In this document: positions 22,564-29,100 of the stretch, one piece after another
Numbering within the stretch: position 1 is the stretch's first letter
Layout of the letters: every line of letters begins with the position of its first letter
NCBI GenBank assembly: GCA_016783345.1
Contig: JADHWT010000004.1
Location: 1-29,100 of the forward strand
Direction of reading: 5' to 3'
DNA length: 29,100 bases
From: Candidatus Omnitrophota bacterium
GTDB lineage: Bacteria; NPL-UPA2; BS750m-G34
Translations under genes and position numbers: made by a program
Notes under the pieces: model-generated
Database searches by the model: none
What the model saw: the letters and a program-made list of their open reading frames with translations, nothing else
What the model was told of the DNA's origin: nothing

Positions 22564-22766
22564 TGGGAAAGGTAGTCATAAATCCAGCCCGATGCAAGGG
22601 GTGCAAGCTCTGCATTGAGGTCTGCCCCAGGAATGTACTGGTTCCCTCTTCTAAAAATAATCATTTAGGGATATATGTGGTTGAACCGAAAAAAGTAGGA
22701 GAATGCACTGGCTGCAGCCGCTGTGCCATGATATGTCCTGATGTAGCAATTGAGGTCTATCGATAA
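22563..22766 (+). CDS. 2-oxoacid:ferredoxin oxidoreductase, ferredoxin-like (delta) subunit
   Basis: The 67-residue protein has two [4Fe-4S] motifs, CKGCKLCIEVCP and CTGCSRCAMICP. It passes electrons from the TPP-enzyme core to soluble ferredoxin. It stands first in the delta-alpha-beta-gamma order used by VorDABC/KorDABC gene sets, with 1-4 bp overlaps throughout. Confidence 0.93.
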   Translation: MGKVVINPARCKGCKLCIEVCPRNVLVPSSKNNHLGIYVVEPKKVGECTGCSRCAMICPDVAIEVYR

Positions 22767-23809
22767 TGTCAAAAATACTTATGTGCGGCAATGAAGTCAT
22801 AGGAGAGGCAGCTGTCCAGGCTGGATGCCGGCATTATTTTGGTTATCCCATTACTCCACAAAATGAACTGACTGCATACATGGCAAGACGGATGGAAGAG
22901 GTAGGGGGAGTATTTTTACAGTCGGAGAGTGAACTGGCAGCTATCAATATGGTGCTGGGCGCCAGCGCATGCGGCGCACGGGCGATGACGTCTTCTTCAA
23001 GCCCGGGTATTAGTTTAAAACAGGAAGGTATTTCCTATATCGCTGGAATGGAATTGCCGGCTGTGGTGGTCAATGTCATGAGAGGCGGGCCTGGCTTAGG
23101 GAATATTGCGCCGTCCCAATCTGACTATTTTCAGGCAGTTAAGGGAGGCGGCCACGGTGATTACAGGCTTATAGTGCTTGCCCCTTCTTGTTCCCAGGAA
23201 TTATATGATTTGACTGCCCTGGCATTTGACCTCGCTGATACATACCGTAATCCTGTTATGATACTTGCCGATGGGATGCTTGGACAGATGATGGAGCCGG
23301 TAACGCTTAAGAAGATAAATTCCAAACGTGTTAAGAAGCCATGGGTATTGACAGGCGCAAAGAATCGTCCGGCAAGAATGCTGCGTTCGCTTTTTTTGGA
23401 AGCGGGAGCGCTGGAAAAGCATAATGAGAAGCTGCAGGAAAAATATAGACGGATAAAAGCTAAAGAGGTTAGATGCGAGACATATAATATCTCCAGGGCG
23501 GAGGTTATAGTCGTAGCGTATGGAAGTTCTGCGCGCCTGACAAAGGCTGCGGTAAAGATGGCTGAAGAGCGCGGTATAAAAGCAGGTTATATTAAGCCGA
23601 TAACCCTCTGGCCTTTTCCCGAGGAGGTATTTATTAATGAAAAAGATAAAGATAAAAGATATCTCGTCGTAGAGATGAATGAAGGGCAGATGGTTGAGGA
23701 TGTAGAGAGATGTGCTGGAGATAGAAAGCGGGTATCTTTTTACGGACACGCAGGCGGATGGATCCCGCAGGTAGAGGATATATTTAAGCGCATAAAGAAA
23801 TTGGTATGA
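22766..23809 (+). CDS. vorB: 2-oxoacid:ferredoxin oxidoreductase alpha subunit, VorB-like
   Basis: The 347-residue protein has the pyrimidine-binding domain of pyruvate:ferredoxin oxidoreductase-type enzymes: FGYPITPQNELTAYMARRM, QSESELAAINMVLGASACGA, MTSSSSPGISLKQEGISYIA and VNVMRGGPGLGNIAPSQSDY. The GGGHGDYRLIVLAP block is close to subunits annotated VorB (3-methyl-2-oxobutanoate dehydrogenase). The same family also includes 2-oxoglutarate enzymes (KorA), so the substrate (branched-chain 2-oxoacids or 2-oxoglutarate) is not settled. Confidence 0.93.
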   Translation: MSKILMCGNEVIGEAAVQAGCRHYFGYPITPQNELTAYMARRMEEVGGVFLQSESELAAINMVLGASACGARAMTSSSSPGISLKQEGISYIAGMELPAVVVNVMRGGPGLGNIAPSQSDYFQAVKGGGHGDYRLIVLAPSCSQELYDLTALAFDLADTYRNPVMILADGMLGQMMEPVTLKKINSKRVKKPWVLTGAKNRPARMLRSLFLEAGALEKHNEKLQEKYRRIKAKEVRCETYNISRAEVIVVAYGSSARLTKAAVKMAEERGIKAGYIKPITLWPFPEEVFINEKDKDKRYLVVEMNEGQMVEDVERCAGDRKRVSFYGHAGGWIPQVEDIFKRIKKLV

Positions 23810-24537
23810 AAAAAGTTTTTGGTAGGACGCGGACTCTCCGAGACACCCACACCCACTACTGTCCTGGCTGTGGGCACGGTATAGCGCACAGGCTTGTAGC
23901 TGAGGTCATTGATGAATTAGGTATACGGGAGAGGACCATTGGGATTGCTCCGGTCGGGTGCGCTGTCCTTGCATACTATTACTGGGACCTGGACATCTGT
24001 GAAGCTCCCCATGGCCGTCCTCCGGCTGTAGCTACAGGCATGAAAAGTGTGAATCCCAAAAATATTGTTTTTACATATCAGGGCGACGGAGACCTGGCAG
24101 CTATTGGATTTAATGAGACAATACACGCTGCGAATCGCGGAGAGAATATTACTGTTATCTTTATCAACAATGCTATATACGGCATGACAGGAGGGCAGAT
24201 GGCCCCTACAACTTTATGCGGACAGGTAACAGCTACTACTCCTTCCGGTAGAAATGCCGAGCGGTATGGCCAGCCCATCCATGTAGCAGAGTTATTAGGA
24301 CATCTGCCGGGTGTGACTTTTTCCTCGCGCGTAGCCCTTTCTGATATCCCCAATATTATGAAGACAAAACAGGCCATCAAAAAGGCCTTCCAGGCGCAGA
24401 TGGATGGCAAAGGATTTTCTATTGTAGAGGTACTTTCTCCCTGTCCGACCTACTGGAGAAAGACCCCTGTAGAGGCATTGAAGTTTATAAAAAAAGATAT
24501 GACAAAGATATTTCCGTTAGGGGTATTTAAAGAATGA
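23806..24537 (+). CDS. 2-oxoacid:ferredoxin oxidoreductase beta subunit (TPP-binding)
   Basis: The 243-residue protein binds thiamine diphosphate and decarboxylates the oxoacid. Features: YCPGCGHGIAHRLVAE, APVGCAVLAYYYWDLD, HGRPPAVATGMKSVNP, TPP motif YQGDGDLAAIGFNETIHAAN and INNAIYGMTGGQMAPTT. CPTYW near the C-terminus is typical. ATG 23806 overlaps the alpha gene by 4 bp. The family catalyses oxoacid + CoA + oxidised ferredoxin to acyl-CoA + CO2 + reduced ferredoxin, which implies anaerobic or ferredoxin-based metabolism. Confidence 0.94.
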   Translation: MKKVFGRTRTLRDTHTHYCPGCGHGIAHRLVAEVIDELGIRERTIGIAPVGCAVLAYYYWDLDICEAPHGRPPAVATGMKSVNPKNIVFTYQGDGDLAAIGFNETIHAANRGENITVIFINNAIYGMTGGQMAPTTLCGQVTATTPSGRNAERYGQPIHVAELLGHLPGVTFSSRVALSDIPNIMKTKQAIKKAFQAQMDGKGFSIVEVLSPCPTYWRKTPVEALKFIKKDMTKIFPLGVFKE

Positions 24538-25070
24538 GAGAAGAGATAATCGCTGCTGGTTTTGGCGGGCAGGGTGTAATGCTTATTGGAAAGATCCTTG
24601 CGTATGCCGGGATGCTGGAAGGAAAACAGGTTACATATTTCCCATCCTATGGCGCGGAGGTCAGGGGAGGGACAGCTAATTCTACTACAATTATTTCTAC
24701 AGCGGAGATACCTACGCCTATAAGCTCGCATCCGGATGTGCTGTTAGCCATGAATAGCCCGTCGTGCAAGAAATTCGGCTCGCGCCTTAAAAAAGGCGGG
24801 CTGCTCATAGCCAATACTTCCTTAATAGAGGATGTATTTAAGCGCAGTGACCTCACCATAATGAAGATTCCTGCTACCTCCCTTGCCCATGATTTAGGCA
24901 ATAAGCGTTCAGCAAATATGATTATGATAGGCGCTTATCTAAAATATAAGGCAATTGTTTCTTTAAAGAGCGTGGAGAAAGCCTTCTCAATTTTTTTGCC
25001 CGGCAAAAAAGACTTCTGGGATATAAATAAAAAAGCCCTGCGCCTCGGCATGGAGTATGAAGGCCGGTAA
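24534..25070 (+). CDS. 2-oxoacid:ferredoxin oxidoreductase gamma subunit
   Basis: The 178-residue protein has the gamma-domain motifs AAGFGGQGVMLIGKILAYAG and YFPSYGAEVRGGTANSTTII, which cover the CoA-binding side of the complex. Overlap with beta is 4 bp (ATGA). It closes the four-gene set; purN begins 18 bp later without a clear ribosome binding site. Confidence 0.94.
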   Translation: MREEIIAAGFGGQGVMLIGKILAYAGMLEGKQVTYFPSYGAEVRGGTANSTTIISTAEIPTPISSHPDVLLAMNSPSCKKFGSRLKKGGLLIANTSLIEDVFKRSDLTIMKIPATSLAHDLGNKRSANMIMIGAYLKYKAIVSLKSVEKAFSIFLPGKKDFWDINKKALRLGMEYEGR

Positions 25071-25088
25071 ACTCCCCATTAAATAAAC

Positions 25089-25700
25089 ATGATGGCTAAA
25101 AGTATTATGCTTAAGTTGGGTTTTTTTGCTTCTCATGGAGGGAGTAATATGCAGGCAATAATTGATGCCTGTAAAGATGGACGGCTTAATGCGAAACCCT
25201 GCGTTGTAATTACTAATAATTCAGATTCAACCGCACTGGAACGCGCAAAAGAGGAAGGTATCCCCGGGTATCACCTGAGTTCAAAGACTCATCCAGACGT
25301 TACGGAATTGGACCGGATAATATTTGACGTATTGGAAAAATATGGGGTTAATCTTGTTATATTGGCTGGTTATATGAAAAAATTGGGATCTAAAACCTTG
25401 AAAACATATAAAGGGAGAATATTAAATATCCATCCTGCGCTATTACCCAAATTTGGAGGTAAAGGATTGTATGGCAGACATGTCCATGAAGCGGTGTTAG
25501 CAGCGGGTGAAAAGGTTACAGGTGTAACAATTCATATAGTAGACGAGGAGTATGATAAGGGGCCTATTATAAATCAGTGTGAGGTTCCGGTATATGAAAA
25601 TGATACTGTAGATACGCTAAGTAAAAGAGTATTACGGCGGGAACACGAATTTTTCGTGGAAACTTTGCAAAAGATTAGTGAAAGCCTCCATTTTTCGTAA
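25089..25700 (+). CDS. purN: Phosphoribosylglycinamide formyltransferase
   Basis: The 203-residue GAR transformylase of purine synthesis uses 10-formyl-tetrahydrofolate. Motifs: FFASHGGSNMQAIIDAC, the phosphate loop region, ILAGYMKKLG, the catalytic Asn-His pair in ILNIHPALLPKFGGKG and the Asp in VTIHIVDEEYDKGPII. The start is open: ATG 25089, ATG 25092 and ATG 25107 are all possible, the last giving MLKLGFFAS, which is nearest the family N-terminus. Its end overlaps tilS by 23 bp. Confidence 0.93.
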   Translation: MMAKSIMLKLGFFASHGGSNMQAIIDACKDGRLNAKPCVVITNNSDSTALERAKEEGIPGYHLSSKTHPDVTELDRIIFDVLEKYGVNLVILAGYMKKLGSKTLKTYKGRILNIHPALLPKFGGKGLYGRHVHEAVLAAGEKVTGVTIHIVDEEYDKGPIINQCEVPVYENDTVDTLSKRVLRREHEFFVETLQKISESLHFS

Positions 25701-27150
25701 AATTTTAGACAAGGTCAGGCGCGAGCGGCTTTTCAAAAAAGGTGATAAAGTCATCCTTGCCTGCTCTGGTGGTCCTGATTCTGTTGCTCTCCTGGATATT
25801 TTAGGCAGGATAAAGCATCTCTTTAATCTAAAGGTCTTTGTAGCTTATTTTAATCACGGGCTAAGACCCAAGGAGAGTGAGAGGGAAAGAGACTTTGTCA
25901 GGAAGTTAAGTAGAGAATATGGGTTTAATTTTACATCGGGCAAAGGAGATGTGCAAGGCTTTGCCCGTAAAAACAAGGTCTCAGTTCAGGAAGCCGGCCG
26001 TCACTTGCGCTATAACTTTTTATTTAAGCTTGGTAAAAAATTAAATATCCATAAGATTGTCCTGGGACATCACCGCGATGACAATGTAGAGACAATACTC
26101 TTGGGCTTTCTTAAGGGCGCAGGGCTAAAGGGGCTTTCGGGTATAGAGGCGGTGAGGGAAAGGGATAATTTTTTGCTTCTTCGTCCTATGTGTGAAATAT
26201 CAAAGGATGAGATTAATTTTTATCTTTCTGAGAGAGGGTTAAAGCCCTGTCTCGATTCCTCTAACTTAAAAAAAACATATCTCAGAAATCGCCTGCGTCT
26301 TGAAATTTTACCCATTTTAAGAAAAAACATTAATGCTCGAGTGGATAATGCTATCTTGAGATTGGGTGAGATATATTCTAAAGAAAATGCATACTTAGAT
26401 GAGGTAGTTTCAAAAAATATAAAGAAAGTAATTAAAGAAAAAAGAGGAAGGATTTATATAGATAAAGACAACTTTTTGAAATCGCATACTGCCATTCAGC
26501 GCAGGTTTTTAAGAGAGGTATTTGACCGCATCGGTATTATAGGTGAAGGTAGTAATTTTCAACAGATTGAAATCTTGAGAAATTTTATTTTAACATGTAA
26601 TGCCGGGCAAAAGCTGAATCTCGCTCGTGGGTATATAGTAAAAGGCGGGTGCCCACAGGATGGCTTCGCCTACGCGCATATTGCTATAGAGAAGCAAAAA
26701 TCGGGACTGACTCCGAAGGTGTCTGTCCCTTTTTTGCTAAAAATGAATATCCCGGGAGAGACGTTAATCAGGGAATTAAATTTGAAGATAGGGGCTAGAT
26801 TTTTTAAAAAAACCCCTTCATTAAACGTGATAAAAAGGTCTTTCCCTGAGAAGGTCTATCTTGATGCTGAAAAGATAAAGTTACCCATTTACTTAAGGGC
26901 AAGGAAACCAGGTGATTCCTTTAGGCCTTTAGGTATGAATGGGAGCATAAAGGTCAAAAAATATTTTATCAATGTCAGGATACCACAGGAAGAGCGCCAG
27001 GATATACCCCTTGCAGTAATGGGGGGAGAGATAATCTGGGTGGTTGGGCATGCTATTAGTGAAAAAGTAAAGGTCACCCATTCTACAAAAAATGTTTTAG
27101 CATTCGTCAAATTTCGAAGGCCAATTTGCTTGACATATAGGAATTATTAA
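25678..27150 (+). CDS. tilS: tRNA(Ile)-lysidine synthase
   Basis: The 490-residue N-type PP-loop ATPase converts C34 of tRNA-Ile(CAU) to lysidine. Seen are VILACSGGPDSVALLDIL (P-loop), YFNHGLRPKESERERDFVRK, VLGHHRDDNVETILLGFLKG and RPMCEISKDEI, with DSSNLKKTYLRNRLRLEILP closing the catalytic part. A central helical domain follows, then the TilS C-terminal domain (VKKYFINVRIPQEERQDIPL, AVMGGEIIWVVGHAISEKVK). GTG 25678 is the likely start, within the end of purN. The ftsH promoter lies in its last codons. Confidence 0.94.
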   Translation: MKASIFRKILDKVRRERLFKKGDKVILACSGGPDSVALLDILGRIKHLFNLKVFVAYFNHGLRPKESERERDFVRKLSREYGFNFTSGKGDVQGFARKNKVSVQEAGRHLRYNFLFKLGKKLNIHKIVLGHHRDDNVETILLGFLKGAGLKGLSGIEAVRERDNFLLLRPMCEISKDEINFYLSERGLKPCLDSSNLKKTYLRNRLRLEILPILRKNINARVDNAILRLGEIYSKENAYLDEVVSKNIKKVIKEKRGRIYIDKDNFLKSHTAIQRRFLREVFDRIGIIGEGSNFQQIEILRNFILTCNAGQKLNLARGYIVKGGCPQDGFAYAHIAIEKQKSGLTPKVSVPFLLKMNIPGETLIRELNLKIGARFFKKTPSLNVIKRSFPEKVYLDAEKIKLPIYLRARKPGDSFRPLGMNGSIKVKKYFINVRIPQEERQDIPLAVMGGEIIWVVGHAISEKVKVTHSTKNVLAFVKFRRPICLTYRNY

Positions 27151-27158
27151 TATAATAT
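27130..27158 (+). promoter_or_regulatory. Candidate promoter of ftsH in the tail of tilS
   Basis: TTGACA (27130-27135) is followed by TATAAT (27151-27156, spacing 15) or TAATAT (27153-27158, spacing 17). Transcription would begin at about 27163-27166, on or beside ATG 27165. Confidence 0.55.
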
Positions 27159-27164
27159 AAAAAT

Positions 27165-29075
27165 ATGAAGAAAGACGATAAAAAGCCTGTAAAACCAGGA
27201 CCTAAGAAACCTTCCGCTAAAAAAATTCTCCCTAAAAAGGCTATGCCCATGGGGAAGAATATTGCCTTCTGGTTGTTCCTGCTCATTCTCATAATGGCTT
27301 TTTATAATCTATTTTCCAGTGCCGAGCGAAAAGAGGTTGAGAAGATTAATTACAGTCAGTTCTATGCGGCATTGGAGAGCGGTGAAGTAACGAGCGTAGT
27401 AATTATGGAGAACGACATAAGCGGCGAGTATCGGGACGGAAAAAAATTCCGCACATATATCTCAGGTGATCCGGATCTGTTTCGCTCACTACGGAAATAT
27501 AAAATCATTATCGAAGAAAAGCCAAGCACTCAGAGGTCTATGTGGGCAAATTTACTTATCTCAACTCTTCCGTTTGTTTTGTTCATTCTTTTTTTATGGT
27601 TTGTTTTTTACCGGCAGATGCAGATGGGCGGGAATCGTGCATTCTCTTTTGGAAAGAGTAAGGCAAAACTTGTATCCGAAGACAGACCACGTACCACCTT
27701 TAAAGAAGTTGCCGGTATCGATGAGGCCAAGGAAGAGCTTCAGGAGATAATTTCATTTTTAAAGGACCCAAAGAAGTTTCAGAAGTTAGGCGCGAAGATT
27801 CCAAAAGGTGTATTGCTATACGGGCCTCCGGGTTGCGGAAAGACACTTATTGCCAGGGCAGTTGCCGGTGAGGCAGGGGTGGCATTCTTCAGTATCAGCG
27901 GTTCGGATTTTGTAGAGATGTTTGTAGGGGTTGGTGCTTCTCGTGTTAGAGACCTGTTTGAGCAGAGCCAGCGCCATGCCCCGGCTATTATTTTTATCGA
28001 TGAAATAGACGCTGTTGGCCGGCAGAGGTTTGCCGGTATTGGCGGGGGACATGATGAACGTGAACAGACATTAAATCAACTCCTGGCTGAGATGGATGGG
28101 TTTGATACAAAAGAGGGGGTAATCCTTATAGCAGCTACGAACCGGCCGGATGTCCTTGATGCCGCGCTCTTAAGGCCGGGTAGATTTGACCGCCAGATTG
28201 AGGTCTATCCACCGGACCTTAAAGGCCGGGAAGAGATTATAAGTGTCCATACTAAAAGTGTAGTGCTGGCCAAGGAGGTGGATATAAAGACCATTGCCAG
28301 GCGCACACCTGGTTTTTCAGGAGCTGATTTAGCGAACCTTGTAAATGAAGCGGCCCTGCTTGCGGCCAGGTACAATAAATCTTCAATAGGGGTAGAGGAA
28401 TTTGAGGCGGCGTCAGAGAGGGTGATTGCAGGACCCGAGAGAAAGAGCAGGGTGATAAGTGAATATGAGAAACGTATTGTGTCATATCATGAGTCAGGTC
28501 ACGCTCTCTTGGCATTGCTTATTCCGGAGACAGATCCGCTCCATAAAGTCTCGATTATCCCGCGGGGCGGAATGGCCCTGGGATATACCCTGCAGCTTCC
28601 TATAGAGGACCGGTACCTTGTCACAAAGAAAGAACTTTTAGGCAGAATAAGTGTATTGCTGGGAGGCCGTATTGCTGAAGAACTTATTTTTGATGAGACT
28701 ACTACCGGCGCGCAGAATGATCTGGAGATGGTCTCGCAAGTTGCCCGGCGTATGGTATGTGAATTGGGGATGAGTGAGAAGGTGGGGCCGATTACCTTTC
28801 ATGAAAGACCGAATAAGGTTTTCCTAGGCAGGGATATTGTAAAAGAAAAGGCGTATAGTGAAAAGATTGCAATAGATATTGACAATGAGATCAGAGGCAT
28901 TGTCGATGGGTGCTATAAGCGGGGGAAAGAACTTTTAGAGCAAAACCGTGAAAAATTAGATCTCCTGGCTGATAAACTCAGAGAAAAAGAGATAATGGAC
29001 GGAGTAGAGGCCCAGGAGATAGTTGGTATCCCTAAAGACACCAATCACCGTCACGTTAAATCTAATGAAAAATAA
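27165..29075 (+). CDS. ftsH: ATP-dependent zinc metalloprotease FtsH
   Basis: The 636-residue membrane AAA+ protease has a first membrane segment (NIAFWLFLLILIMAFYNLF, about 31-49), a periplasmic domain, a second segment (WANLLISTLPFVLFILFLWF), the AAA module (LLYGPPGCGKTLIARAVAGE, IIFIDEIDAVGRQRF, second region of homology ALLRPGRFDRQIE) and the zinc site YHESGHALLALL with ELIFDETTTGAQNDLE downstream. It degrades membrane and regulatory proteins. A Lys/Pro-rich arm of about 30 residues (KKPVKPGPKKPSAKKILPKK) precedes the first segment, longer than in E. coli. ATG 27242 or 27248 would remove it and have AAAAAGG nearby. ATG 27165 has no ribosome binding site, only the adjoining promoter. Confidence 0.96.
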   Translation: MKKDDKKPVKPGPKKPSAKKILPKKAMPMGKNIAFWLFLLILIMAFYNLFSSAERKEVEKINYSQFYAALESGEVTSVVIMENDISGEYRDGKKFRTYISGDPDLFRSLRKYKIIIEEKPSTQRSMWANLLISTLPFVLFILFLWFVFYRQMQMGGNRAFSFGKSKAKLVSEDRPRTTFKEVAGIDEAKEELQEIISFLKDPKKFQKLGAKIPKGVLLYGPPGCGKTLIARAVAGEAGVAFFSISGSDFVEMFVGVGASRVRDLFEQSQRHAPAIIFIDEIDAVGRQRFAGIGGGHDEREQTLNQLLAEMDGFDTKEGVILIAATNRPDVLDAALLRPGRFDRQIEVYPPDLKGREEIISVHTKSVVLAKEVDIKTIARRTPGFSGADLANLVNEAALLAARYNKSSIGVEEFEAASERVIAGPERKSRVISEYEKRIVSYHESGHALLALLIPETDPLHKVSIIPRGGMALGYTLQLPIEDRYLVTKKELLGRISVLLGGRIAEELIFDETTTGAQNDLEMVSQVARRMVCELGMSEKVGPITFHERPNKVFLGRDIVKEKAYSEKIAIDIDNEIRGIVDGCYKRGKELLEQNREKLDLLADKLREKEIMDGVEAQEIVGIPKDTNHRHVKSNEK

Positions 29076-29100
29076 TTTTTCTTTCTCAAAGCTCGCTGCG

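Noticed and set aside
1..29100. tRNA, rRNA, CRISPR arrays, prophage genes and transposases
   Set aside because: None was seen; apart from the small repeats, the window is densely filled by cellular genes, and no gap over 300 bp lacks a gene.

Overview
The window reads as one stretch of a bacterial chromosome: about 36 protein genes, mostly packed with 1-14 bp overlaps, and no tRNA, rRNA or CRISPR array that I could see. The set includes a four-subunit 2-oxoacid:ferredoxin oxidoreductase, late cobalamin synthesis genes, an L,D-transpeptidase, RNase Y and FtsH. This suggests an anaerobic or fermentative, probably Gram-negative bacterium. The gene style resembles candidate phyla such as Omnitrophota (PVC group), but that placement is a guess from gene content.

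Layout. 1-3140 (+): 3' part of a thymidylate synthase-like gene, a HIT hydrolase broken by an A9 run, two membrane-anchored proteins of unknown function, and an HD-domain dGTPase. 3140-4686 (+): a strong promoter drives a 44-aa lysine-tailed protein, followed by a terminator hairpin, an L,D-transpeptidase and a degenerate ABC ATPase. 4722-8524 (-): an ABC-2 exporter operon (ATPase, permease, TPR protein, TPR plus CBM9-like protein). 8640-14469 (+): a PilT/PilU-family ATPase, cobT-cobS-cbiB-cobD and larE. 14474-15078 (-): a ParE/RelE-Phd toxin-antitoxin pair. 15242-20977 (+): ftsY, then rny-ymdB-xseA-xseB-ispA. 21140-25070 (+): an S4-less tlyA, nadK and the ferredoxin oxidoreductase subunits. 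25089-29075 (+): purN, tilS, ftsH.

The most unusual layer is small repeats that have altered genes. (1) A roughly 60-bp element with a CGGCC/GGCCG hairpin occurs three times: between the toxin-antitoxin pair and ftsY, in frame inside ispA, and as a shortened inverted copy that supplies the stop codon of the degenerate ABC ATPase. An element that is tolerated in frame inside a gene recalls the palindromic elements of Rickettsia. (2) A different segment of about 180 bp, bounded by 15-bp inverted repeats, lies exactly between ispA and tlyA. There dxs is absent, and tlyA has lost its S4 domain.

Other points: three genes (an ABC ATPase, ftsY, ftsH) have a promoter so close to the start codon that their mRNAs would be almost leaderless. 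The TPR/CBM9-like gene has a well-placed ribosome binding site in front of ATC instead of ATG. Two A9 runs sit at reading-frame breaks that dropping one A would repair. They may be transcriptional slippage sites, real mutations or assembly errors.
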